Position numbers and translations under genes: made by a program | Shown: piece by piece, positions 26,359-33,642 of the stretch | Layout of the letters: each line of letters starts with the position of its first letter | Position numbering within the stretch: the first letter of the stretch is position 1 | DNA from: an uncultured Pseudobutyrivibrio sp. | GTDB taxonomy: Bacteria > Bacillota > Clostridia > Lachnospirales > Lachnospiraceae | Reading direction: 5' to 3' | NCBI GenBank assembly: GCA_900546435.1 | Contig: URCQ01000001.1 | Location: 1-64,000 of the forward strand | DNA: 64,000 nt | Notes under the pieces: model-generated | Database searches by the model: none | The model's input: the letters and a program-made list of their open reading frames with translations, nothing else | What the model was told of the DNA's origin: nothing

Positions 26359-27263
26359 TGAATACACAAGTGACATTAGCAGGCGTTACATTAAAAAATC
26401 CAGTGATGGTAGCCTCTGGTACATTCGGTTCCGGGGAAGAATATAGCGAATTCGTAGATTTGAACCGTTTGGGCGCAGTTGTAACCAAAGGTGTGGCAAA
26501 TGTGCCATGGCCGGGCAATCCTACGCCGCGTGTAGCAGAAGTAAGAAGTGGTATGTTAAATGCCATTGGTCTGCAGAATCCGGGGATTGATGTATTTTGC
26601 GAGCGCGATCTGCCATTTCTGGAGCAATACGATACAAAGGTAATTGTCAATGTCTGTGGAAAAACAACAGCAGATTACCTTGATGTTGTGGAACGTCTTT
26701 CAGATGAAAAGCGTGTCGATATGCTGGAAATCAATATTTCCTGCCCGAATGTAAAAGAAGGCGGAATTGCTTTTGGTCAGGATCCAAAAGCGGTAGAGAC
26801 CATTACACGTGAGATAAAAAAGGTTGCAAAACAGCCGGTAATTATGAAACTCAGCCCGAATGTGACAGATATTACGGAGATGGCGCGTGCAGCAGAAGCG
26901 GGCGGCACGGATGTGTTATCCCTGATCAATACATTGACAGGAATGAAAATTGATATCAATCGTCAGACATTTGCCCTTGCAAATAAGACTGGCGGTATGT
27001 CGGGTCCGGCAGTACACCCAATTGCTGTGCGCATGGTGTATCAGGTGGCACAGGCAGTAAAAGTACCATTGATTGGTATGGGTGGTATTGAGACCGCAGA
27101 AGATGCAATTGAGATGATTTTGGCAGGCGCAAGCGCTGTTTCTGTTGGTACGGCAAACTTCTATCATCCAACGGCAACAATGGACATTGCAAAAGGTATC
27201 GAAAAGTATATGGAGCGTATGCACGTCGCAGAGCTCACCGATTTGATTGGAGCAGTGCATTAG
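26358..27263 (+). CDS. pyrD: Dihydroorotate dehydrogenase B, catalytic subunit (class 1B)
   Basis: A 301-residue FMN enzyme that oxidises dihydroorotate to orotate. The class 1 catalytic Cys lies in NISCPNVKEGG. The substrate loop INTLTGMKIDI and phosphate-binding GMGGIETAEDA are present. It works as a heterotetramer with PyrK, encoded just upstream with start-stop overlap. GAGGAGGTGGAAC precedes the ATG. In many Lachnospiraceae pyrE follows directly; here it lies 19 kb away at 46543. Confidence 0.95.
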   Translation: MNTQVTLAGVTLKNPVMVASGTFGSGEEYSEFVDLNRLGAVVTKGVANVPWPGNPTPRVAEVRSGMLNAIGLQNPGIDVFCERDLPFLEQYDTKVIVNVCGKTTADYLDVVERLSDEKRVDMLEINISCPNVKEGGIAFGQDPKAVETITREIKKVAKQPVIMKLSPNVTDITEMARAAEAGGTDVLSLINTLTGMKIDINRQTFALANKTGGMSGPAVHPIAVRMVYQVAQAVKVPLIGMGGIETAEDAIEMILAGASAVSVGTANFYHPTATMDIAKGIEKYMERMHVAELTDLIGAVH

Positions 27264-27322
27264 GGAGCCAGAGGGGATAGCAATGTATTTGTGCTGGAAG
27301 AAAGAAATCAGGTGGTACGATA

Positions 27323-27895
27323 ATGAAACAACAGGAAATCATAATACGGGAAGCAACCGTTGCAGATGCAGAGACACTCTGTGAAATCTATGCGTATTAT
27401 GTAGAACATACAGCAATCACATTTGAAACGCAGGCGCCTTCGGTAGCAGAATTTACGGAGCGCATCTGTGCGATTCAGGAGTGGTATCCTTATTTTGTGG
27501 CAGAATGCCAGGGTGAAATTCTAGGATATGCATATGCGCATCGGTATCACGAAAGAGCTGCGTTTGGCTGGGATGTGGAAACGACTATTTATGTTCGTCA
27601 AGATAAAAAAAGAGCAGGCTTGGGAAAACTTTTGTACGAAGAACTAGAAACAGCATTAAAAAAACAGGGCGTTGTAAATTGTTATGCCCTTGTGGCAGAG
27701 CCAGAGCAGGAAGATGAGTATCTGACGCGGGACAGCATACATTTCCATGAAAAAATGGGGTATACGATCGCTGGTACGCTTCACTTTAGCGGCTATAAGT
27801 TTAACCGTTGGTATCATATGACAACGCTGGAAAAATTTATCGGAGAGCATGGATCCAAAATGGAAGCCATCAAGCCTTATAAGGCGGTCAGGTAA
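27323..27895 (+). CDS. GNAT family N-acetyltransferase (phosphinothricin acetyltransferase-like)
   Basis: A 190-residue GNAT enzyme. The N-terminus IIIREATVADAETLCEIYAYYVEHTAITFET is the start typical of the Pat/Bar/YwnH group, which acetylate amino groups of methionine sulfoximine, phosphinothricin or other amino acid analogues using acetyl-CoA. The acetyl-CoA loop is QDKKRAGLGKLLYEEL, and the YTIAGTLHFSGYKFNRWYHM end is also typical. Substrate cannot be assigned. It follows pyrD by about 60 bp without a terminator, so it may be co-transcribed, and a terminator comes after it. Confidence 0.85.
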   Translation: MKQQEIIIREATVADAETLCEIYAYYVEHTAITFETQAPSVAEFTERICAIQEWYPYFVAECQGEILGYAYAHRYHERAAFGWDVETTIYVRQDKKRAGLGKLLYEELETALKKQGVVNCYALVAEPEQEDEYLTRDSIHFHEKMGYTIAGTLHFSGYKFNRWYHMTTLEKFIGEHGSKMEAIKPYKAVR

Positions 27896-27975
27896 CCGGA
27901 ATATAATCCATCGATTTCTGGTGAAAAGTATTGGGAGAACGTGCGTGTTATGGACGTTGAAGGTGTGGATGATAT

Positions 27976-28020
27976 GACATCTGTGTTTGGTAGAAATACC
28001 AGATGCGGATGTCTTTTTTA
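27976..28020 (+). terminator. Terminator after the GNAT gene (end of pyr operon)
   Basis: Nested stems GACATC (27976-27981)/GATGTC (28008-28013) and TGGTA/TACCA around a GAAA loop, followed by T6 (28014-28019). Confidence 0.8.
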
Positions 28021-28051
28021 TTATCTACCACTAGAATATGGATGAAGTATA

Positions 28052-28089
28052 TTTACAAGCGTTCTTTAAAATGATAGAATTAAAGAACG
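28052..28089 (+). promoter_or_regulatory. Promoter and perfect inverted-repeat operator of the AbiEi gene
   Basis: TTTACA (28052-28057), a 17-bp spacer and TAGAAT (28075-28080). A perfect 10-bp inverted repeat, CGTTCTTTAA (28060-28069) and TTAAAGAACG (28080-28089), brackets the -10 box. Known AbiEi antitoxins repress their own operon by binding inverted repeats, so this is the likely operator. Confidence 0.75.
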
Positions 28090-28111
28090 AATTGAAAAGG
28101 CGGTGATGTGA

Positions 28112-28711
28112 GTGGATTATTATGTGGATCAGTTGAAAATGCTCATTGAGCAGAATGGTGGGATTGTATCAGCAGGAGATATGCAGAAGGTTGGTATAGA
28201 TAGAGTATGCCTTTACGAAAGTCTGAAAAAGGGAATTTTGTTAAAAGAATCTCATGGTAACTATGTACTGGCAGATGATCAGCCGGATGAATTTAAAATC
28301 ATTCAGAGCAGATCGGATAAGTTGATTTTTTCACATGGAACAGCACTGTATTTACATGGGATATCGGATAAAGTACCGCATGATTTGGATATAACGGTTT
28401 CACAAGGCAACAATGTATCCAGAATAAAGAAGTGCTATGAAAATACAAAGTTTCATTATTGTAAAAAGGAACTATGGGATCTGGGTATTACAACTTTAAA
28501 AACACCACAGGGGTATGAAGTAAAAGCATATGATCTTGAAAGATGTATTTGTGATCTTATCCGAGATAAGAAGAATATTGATACTCAGATATATACGCAG
28601 GCAATGAAAGAATACTTTGGCAATATGTGCAATCCGAGAAAAATCATTAAATATGCCAGATGTTTTAAGTTGGAACAAAAGATCAGAACATATATGGAGG
28701 TACTGGGATGA
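28112..28711 (+). CDS. AbiEi-family antitoxin / transcriptional repressor
   Basis: A 199-residue protein with an N-terminal winged-helix segment (LKMLIEQNGGIVSAGDMQKVGIDRVCLYESLKKGILLKE) and the AbiEi core (FSHGTALYLHGISDKVPHDLDITV, later YDLERCICDLIRD). AbiEi proteins neutralise the AbiEii nucleotidyltransferase toxin and autorepress the operon; AbiE systems give phage resistance by abortive infection. The GTG start at 28112 is used. The stop overlaps an ATG (ATGA), exactly as with an AbiEii gene, but that gene is reduced to a stub. The antitoxin is therefore an orphan and may persist as a repressor only. Confidence 0.88.
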   Translation: MDYYVDQLKMLIEQNGGIVSAGDMQKVGIDRVCLYESLKKGILLKESHGNYVLADDQPDEFKIIQSRSDKLIFSHGTALYLHGISDKVPHDLDITVSQGNNVSRIKKCYENTKFHYCKKELWDLGITTLKTPQGYEVKAYDLERCICDLIRDKKNIDTQIYTQAMKEYFGNMCNPRKIIKYARCFKLEQKIRTYMEVLG

Positions 28712-28785
28712 AATACAGAACACCGGAACAGTTAAAGGGACAGGTGAGAAATTTTGGAGAAATGATTGACGTTCTTATAGGTTAA
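28708..28785 (+). pseudogene. Truncated AbiEii toxin gene (stub)
   Basis: The frame begins MKYRTPEQLKG, the start typical of AbiEii toxins, in ATGA overlap with the antitoxin stop. After about 14 residues it runs into unrelated sequence and stops at 25 residues. The nucleotidyltransferase core (GGTxxS...D-x-D) is absent, so the toxin has been lost by deletion. Confidence 0.7.
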
Positions 28786-28903
28786 TGCCCAGAATACTAT
28801 CGGCGGAAACTTTGTATAGATGGCATAATGCAATGAGATGGCGGAACGGCATTTTTACTGCATTGTTCCAACGGAAAATCGATGGCAGATGGCGTGAAAG
28901 GAT
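28775..28903 (-). pseudogene. Remnant of an XRE/Cro-type regulator (C-terminal half of HTH)
   Basis: On the minus strand the frame reads LPSIFRWNNAVKMP, then HLIALCHLYKVSADSILGINL and a stop. This matches the end of a Cro/CI helix-turn-helix (W-x-N-G-x-x-x-P...L-x-x-L...V-x-x-D-x-L-L). The N-terminal half is missing and the segment abuts the deleted AbiEii stub, so it is a fragment trapped at a rearrangement point. Confidence 0.6.
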
Positions 28904-28910
28904 ATTGAGT

Positions 28911-29690
28911 ATGCAAAAAAAGAAAATAAAACTTCTATCTATTATCATTATAATTGTTTTCACGGTGCTCTTGGTCGGAGGTGTTTCTTATGGCAGGTAT
29001 TACACCAGCCAAAAGAAAGAAGCCGAAAAAATAGAGAAGGAAAAGGAAGCACAGGAAGACAAAGAAAATGCAAAAGCAGCGGAAAAGAATGCAGATCAAG
29101 ACGATATAGAGGAACCAGCGACAACAGAAAAAGAGCAGACAGTGGAAGAACCGGCAGATACAGATTTTGTGAAAATTACAGATTATATTCCGGATATCGT
29201 GGTCGATCTTAAGTATGCCACAGCTGATAATTTTACCGGAACCGTCATCTATGATTTTAAGGATGCCTATTTGCGCTATGGAACCGTAAAAAAACTTGCA
29301 GTGGCGCAGGAAAAATTCAAATCTATGGGATATTACATAAAAATCTGGGATGCATATCGCCCATTTGTGGCACAGGAAAAGTTATGGCAAGTCTGTCCAA
29401 ATCCACGCTATGTTGCCAACCCAGCCAATGGTATGAAAGCACATAATCTGGGTGGAACGATTGATATGACACTTGTTACGTTTGCGGGAAATGAGGTGGA
29501 AATGCCGACGGCATTCGATGATTTTTCTCTCAAGGCAGATCGTGATTACAGTGATGTATCGGAAACGGCGGCAGAAAACGCCAGAATGATGGAAGGCGTG
29601 ATGACGGAATGCGGCTTCCGTGGTTACGCAGGAGAATGGTGGGACTATTCCGATACAACAGCTTATGAAGCCTATGATTTCGAACCATAA
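28911..29690 (+). CDS. VanX-like D-alanyl-D-alanine dipeptidase (M15D), membrane-anchored
   Basis: A 259-residue protein with an N-terminal hydrophobic anchor (residues about 5-28), a Lys/Glu/Ala-rich spacer (about 35-85) and an M15D dipeptidase domain. Seen motifs are DLKYATADNFTG, WDAYRPFVAQEKLW, the Zn-binding KAHNLGGTIDMTLV (His and Asp) and AGEWWDYSD. The last motif normally reads EWWH; here the third Zn ligand position is Asp. Such enzymes cleave D-Ala-D-Ala outside the cell and recycle or edit wall precursors. The ATG at 28911 follows GAAAGGA by 8 bp. No vanR/S/H/A genes are beside it, so glycopeptide resistance is not implied. Confidence 0.82.
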   Translation: MQKKKIKLLSIIIIIVFTVLLVGGVSYGRYYTSQKKEAEKIEKEKEAQEDKENAKAAEKNADQDDIEEPATTEKEQTVEEPADTDFVKITDYIPDIVVDLKYATADNFTGTVIYDFKDAYLRYGTVKKLAVAQEKFKSMGYYIKIWDAYRPFVAQEKLWQVCPNPRYVANPANGMKAHNLGGTIDMTLVTFAGNEVEMPTAFDDFSLKADRDYSDVSETAAENARMMEGVMTECGFRGYAGEWWDYSDTTAYEAYDFEP

Positions 29691-29726
29691 TTTCATAATT
29701 CTAAACTTTTCTTTAGAAAAAATCCC

Positions 29727-29755
29727 TTTAGCACATTAGGAAACTGCGTTATAAT
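29727..29755 (+). promoter_or_regulatory. Possible promoter of the aldehyde dehydrogenase gene
   Basis: TATAAT (29750-29755) with a weak TTTAGC -35 (29727-29732) at 17-bp spacing. The weak -35 may reflect activation by a regulator. Confidence 0.4.
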
Positions 29756-29792
29756 GATTTCATGTTGTTTCAATAAATAGGGGGTATAAATA

Positions 29793-31169
29793 ATGAAAGA
29801 ACAGGAAATCAAAGACATTTTAGAGAAACAAAGGGAATTCTTTCGGAGTGGGAAGACAATATCCGTAGAATTTCGCTTAAGACAACTGGAAAAGTTGAGA
29901 AAATCCATGGTCGCACATGAAGACGATTTGACAGAGGCCTTGAAAAAAGACCTTGGAAAAAGTCATATGGAGAGTATCATGTGTGAGGTTGGACTGACGA
30001 TGTCAGAATTGACCTGGATGCAAAAACATTTGCGAAAGCTTGCAGGAGAAAAGAGAGTACATACACCACTTGGACAGTTTGCTGCCAGAAGTTTTCGCTC
30101 ACCATCGCCGTATGGAACTGTGTTGATTATGAGTCCATGGAACTATCCGGTACTTTTGACATTGGATCCGCTGATTGATGCAATTGCGGCAGGAAATACG
30201 GTTGTGGTAAAACCGAGTGCCTATGCACCAAATACATTTACTGCAATGAAAACCATCATTGAGGAATGTTTCCCAAAGAAGTATGTTGCAGTTGTGGATG
30301 GAGGAAGAGCAGAAAACCAGGCACTGTTACAGCAGCATTTTGATATGATTTTCTTCACTGGCGGAAAGACGGTTGGACGTGAGGTACTGCGTCATGCAGC
30401 AGAATATCTGACACCGGTTACATTGGAGCTTGGTGGAAAGAGTCCATGTATTGTAGATGAGACAGCAAATATTGAACTTGCAGCCAGAAGAATTGTATTT
30501 GGTAAATACTTAAACTGTGGACAGACATGTGTTGCACCAGATTACATTCTTTGTGATAAAAAGATACACGACAAATTACTGAGTGCTATTTTAACGGAAA
30601 TCGACAAGCAGTTTGGTGAAGAACCATTAAAGAATCCGGATTATGGAAAAATCATCAATGAGAAGCATTTTAAGCGTATTTTAGGCTTGATCAATCCGGA
30701 TAAACTTGTTCGCGGAGGACAGTCGGATGAAGCAGCCTTGCGTATTGCCCCAACAGTATTAGATGGTGTTACATGGGATGATGCTGTGATGGGAGAAGAA
30801 ATCTTTGGACCATTGCTTCCGCTCATTACTTTTGACAACTTGGATGAGGTCATCGATACCGTAGAATCCCATCCACATCCATTGGCATTCTATTTCTTTA
30901 GTGAGAGCAAGGCAGCACAAAAGAAGATGTTGGACCGCTGCCGCTTTGGTGGTGGATGTATCAATGATACCATTATTCATCTTGCGACAAGTGAAATGCC
31001 ATTTGGTGGTGTTGGAGAGAGTGGTATGGGTGGTTACCATGGAGAAGCCGGCTTCGAGACATTCAGCCATTACAGAAGTATCGTGGATAAGAAGACGTGG
31101 ATGGATTTGCCAATCCGTTATCAGAAATATACAGAAAAGAAAGAAAAAATATTGCGCAGATTCCTGTAA
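29793..31169 (+). CDS. NAD(P)-dependent aldehyde dehydrogenase, class 3 (FALDH-like)
   Basis: A 458-residue cytoplasmic ALDH of the short class 3 type. Catalytic Glu lies in VTLELGGKSPCIV and catalytic Cys in LNCGQTCVAPDYILC. The cofactor-binding SPWNYPVLLTLDPLIDAIAAGN and FFTGGKTVGREV are present, as is the C-terminal MPFGGVGESGMGGYHGEAGF. It oxidises medium- or long-chain or aromatic aldehydes to acids; the substrate cannot be told. TAGGGGGTATAAATA precedes the ATG. It lies 31 bp upstream of a membrane-bound LuxR-type regulator with no terminator between, so the two are probably one operon. Confidence 0.92.
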   Translation: MKEQEIKDILEKQREFFRSGKTISVEFRLRQLEKLRKSMVAHEDDLTEALKKDLGKSHMESIMCEVGLTMSELTWMQKHLRKLAGEKRVHTPLGQFAARSFRSPSPYGTVLIMSPWNYPVLLTLDPLIDAIAAGNTVVVKPSAYAPNTFTAMKTIIEECFPKKYVAVVDGGRAENQALLQQHFDMIFFTGGKTVGREVLRHAAEYLTPVTLELGGKSPCIVDETANIELAARRIVFGKYLNCGQTCVAPDYILCDKKIHDKLLSAILTEIDKQFGEEPLKNPDYGKIINEKHFKRILGLINPDKLVRGGQSDEAALRIAPTVLDGVTWDDAVMGEEIFGPLLPLITFDNLDEVIDTVESHPHPLAFYFFSESKAAQKKMLDRCRFGGGCINDTIIHLATSEMPFGGVGESGMGGYHGEAGFETFSHYRSIVDKKTWMDLPIRYQKYTEKKEKILRRFL

Positions 31170-31200
31170 ATATAAGAGGTTGAATGGTAGGAAGAAAGAT

Positions 31201-32637
31201 ATGAGAAAAGGTACTGCGAGATCCATTTTAATGCTAGGGATTTTTTACTTTGTATTTCTTGGTGCAGAGTATTATTTTGATAATATGATGGCCTTTGTGA
31301 CAGATGCAGATGGCGTAGTATTAGCACAGAGCTATGTGTTAGGTAGTAGTGTGCTGGGATTTCTGCTGTATGCACCAATGGAAAAAATGATACCGGCAAA
31401 GATAAAGCGGCTGTTTTGGAGCGTGAGCAGTGCAGCCGTGATTCTGATGTTCTTTTTTATCAAGATTCATAGCGGCTATGGTCACACATTGCGCGCCGGT
31501 TTGTTTTTATTTTTGTTGCTTGGGTATTTTGGAAGTGGTGTGCATTATTTGGTGGCGCAGACTTTTACGGCAGAAATTGAGACAGAAAAATCGCATTTGG
31601 CACGGACAGTAGGCTGTGCCTATGCATTTGGGATTTTATTGCAGTTTATCAATAACAATTGTATTTCATCCGTAGCAGTGCAGGTGGTGTTCTTATGTCT
31701 GGCTTTTGCTGTTATGGAAGGCTTATTTATGGTAAAAGCACAGCAGGTCGAAGAGCAAGGAGAAACGCATCCGGTCATAGAAGCGGATGGTGTTGCACGA
31801 AAGACGGGTATGTTGTTGATTTTTATTGTCGCTCTCATGACATTTATTTTTGCAACATTAGATAACGCGGTGACATTGGTACATGCTGGTGGAGGTGCGG
31901 ATATTGGACAATGGCCGAGGCTTTTACTTGCATGCAGTGGTTTGCTTGCAGGAGTTTTATATGATATCAAAAAAGGCGCTTACCAGAACATTATCATGTA
32001 TTGCGTGATGATGCTTTCAACGATTTGCGTGGTTGTGATCACGTGCGGTGGACCATTTCTATTGGGATTGGTTGTATTTTATCTGTCAGCTGGTTTCTTT
32101 TCCATCTATTTTGCCAGCAGTTTTATGCGTCTTTCGTATGCAATGAAAGAGGAAAAGCTGTGGGCTGGACTGGGGCGTGCTGTCAACAATCTGTGTGCGG
32201 TGGGAACGGCTTCGATGTCACTGACACTGTTACATTCGCCAAGTTATGTCACCATTGTCATTGCGCTTGTGTTATTTGCCGTTACAAGCGTTCTGATTTT
32301 TGTATACCAGAGATCTGGGGATCAAATGCGATGGAAACAGGAAAATGCAATTTTATCGCAGGAAGCAGAAAAAACAGAAAAGATATTAGAAACACATAAG
32401 AAAAACGAAGAGGAATTGCTTGCACTTTTTTCACAGGAGTTTTCCTTAACACCACGCGAAGGGGAAGTGCTTGCGTGCATGCTTCATTCAGAAGATAATG
32501 TGACAGAGATGGCGACGCAGCTTGCTATTTCGCGGGCAGCATTGTACCGTCATATTTCGAATATGAATGAGAAAACAAATACCAAGGCAAGAATTGGTTT
32601 GCTCCAATTTTATTATGCCTGGATGCAGGAAAAATAA
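31201..32637 (+). CDS. Multi-pass membrane protein with C-terminal LuxR-type HTH
   Basis: A 478-residue protein with about ten to twelve hydrophobic segments (residues 8-375), resembling an MFS-like fold, then a coiled-coil-like linker rich in Glu/Lys (about 380-410) and a C-terminal LuxR/GerE HTH: SLTPREGEVLACMLHSEDNVTEMA...ISRAALYRHISNMNEKTNTK. Membrane LuxR proteins of this layout are common in gut Actinobacteria and some Clostridia and probably sense a small molecule or membrane state. The ATG at 31201 is used because a much longer frame runs back inside the ALDH gene. Target genes may be the ALDH upstream or the lipoprotein downstream. Confidence 0.85.
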   Translation: MRKGTARSILMLGIFYFVFLGAEYYFDNMMAFVTDADGVVLAQSYVLGSSVLGFLLYAPMEKMIPAKIKRLFWSVSSAAVILMFFFIKIHSGYGHTLRAGLFLFLLLGYFGSGVHYLVAQTFTAEIETEKSHLARTVGCAYAFGILLQFINNNCISSVAVQVVFLCLAFAVMEGLFMVKAQQVEEQGETHPVIEADGVARKTGMLLIFIVALMTFIFATLDNAVTLVHAGGGADIGQWPRLLLACSGLLAGVLYDIKKGAYQNIIMYCVMMLSTICVVVITCGGPFLLGLVVFYLSAGFFSIYFASSFMRLSYAMKEEKLWAGLGRAVNNLCAVGTASMSLTLLHSPSYVTIVIALVLFAVTSVLIFVYQRSGDQMRWKQENAILSQEAEKTEKILETHKKNEEELLALFSQEFSLTPREGEVLACMLHSEDNVTEMATQLAISRAALYRHISNMNEKTNTKARIGLLQFYYAWMQEK

Positions 32638-32655
32638 AGGATTTTGACAATTTGA

Positions 32656-32697
32656 GACATATGTCAACTCCCATATTACGACCGCATATGCTAGAAT
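32656..32697 (+). promoter_or_regulatory. Palindromes and -10 box upstream of the zinc-finger lipoprotein
   Basis: Two CATATG-centred palindromes, GACATATGTC (32656-32665) and GCATATGC (32684-32691), lie just before a TAGAAT -10 (32692-32697) that has no good -35. This layout suits an activator-dependent promoter; the adjacent LuxR-type protein is a candidate, by inference. Confidence 0.4.
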
Positions 32698-32742
32698 TTT
32701 ACCCATCATTAAGTAGTAAATACGATGTTGGAGGGTGAGCGT

Positions 32743-33576
32743 ATGCGACGACGTAATGTGGGAGTTTTTTGTTGTTTACTCTGCCTTGTATTGGCATGTT
32801 CTACCATGATGTTTGGATGTGGAAAAGCAAAGCAGGAAGAACAAAAGAGTTCGACAGAAAAGAAAACAGAAAACACGGTTGAACCGGAAGAAACTGGAGA
32901 TGATGTAGCAGCAATTTTAAAAAATGCAAAGTATGTGGCTGTGATTCATGTAAAAATTAATCCTGAATTTAATATTTATCTTGATAAAGATGAAAATGTC
33001 GTGGCATTGGAATGCCTGAATGCAGATGCAAAGGATGCATATAGCAAGAAATCGTTTGCCGGGAAAACACTAGACGAGACATTACAGACTGTGGTTTCTA
33101 TTGCAGCAGAAGAAGGCTACATGAAAGAAGACCAGACGGTAGCACTTACCATCACAGAATGTACGACCGATTTGAATGCTACCGAGTTACAAACCAAAAT
33201 GGATAGCGTCGTAACGGAAGCGGCAAAGGAACAGGACATCACAATCACGACAGTGATGGATATGAGTGAAGAAGTCAGGACAGCACAAAAAGAGGCGGGA
33301 TTGATCAAACAAGCATGTTCAAACTGTAATGGCACGGGAGATTGTCCGGATTGTGATGGCGGTCGCATGACGTGTCCTGCCTGTGGCGGTGATGGTATTG
33401 AGGAGTGTGGTAACTGCTTTGGTACCGGATTGGATCATGGAAATACATGTACTTTTTGCGGTGGCGCAAAGACACACACCTGTACGCATTGTGGTGGTGT
33501 TGGAATAGCAATGGATTGTCCTGTGTGCGGCGGTAGTTTTAAGTGCGTTGTCTGTGGTGGCAGCGGTACACTTTAA
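32743..33576 (+). CDS. Lipoprotein with RsgI-like middle domain and DnaJ-type zinc-finger repeats
   Basis: A 277-residue lipoprotein; the lipobox is FGC at about residue 26. Residues 60-180 (AVIHVKINPEFNIYLDKDENVVALECLN...) resemble the extracellular middle domain of RsgI-type anti-sigma factors. The C-terminus (about 192-277) has eight CxxC[x]G[x]G motifs (CSNCNGTG, CPACGGDG, CTHCGGVG and others), as in the DnaJ cysteine-rich zinc finger, here expanded and placed outside the cell. ATG 32743 is chosen because GGAGG lies 7 bp upstream; ATG 32725 is too early. Function unknown; metal binding or thiol chemistry is inferred. No sigma-I partner is adjacent. Confidence 0.75.
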   Translation: MRRRNVGVFCCLLCLVLACSTMMFGCGKAKQEEQKSSTEKKTENTVEPEETGDDVAAILKNAKYVAVIHVKINPEFNIYLDKDENVVALECLNADAKDAYSKKSFAGKTLDETLQTVVSIAAEEGYMKEDQTVALTITECTTDLNATELQTKMDSVVTEAAKEQDITITTVMDMSEEVRTAQKEAGLIKQACSNCNGTGDCPDCDGGRMTCPACGGDGIEECGNCFGTGLDHGNTCTFCGGAKTHTCTHCGGVGIAMDCPVCGGSFKCVVCGGSGTL

Positions 33577-33642
33577 AATGGAATGGTGCGTTAAGAAGAT
33601 AACCATACATAGATAAAAAAGCGACAAAAGGAGGAAGACAAC

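Noticed and set aside
28911..29690. Glycopeptide resistance (van) operon because of a VanX-like gene, with a VanZ-like gene at 47243
   Set aside because: No vanR, vanS, vanH or vanA-type ligase is nearby, and the two genes are 18 kb apart; both are common chromosomal families.
33117..33627. Long minus-strand ORFs opposite the zinc-finger lipoprotein
   Set aside because: They are Cys/His/Ser-rich shadows of the repeated CxxC codons on the plus strand, with no ribosome binding site.
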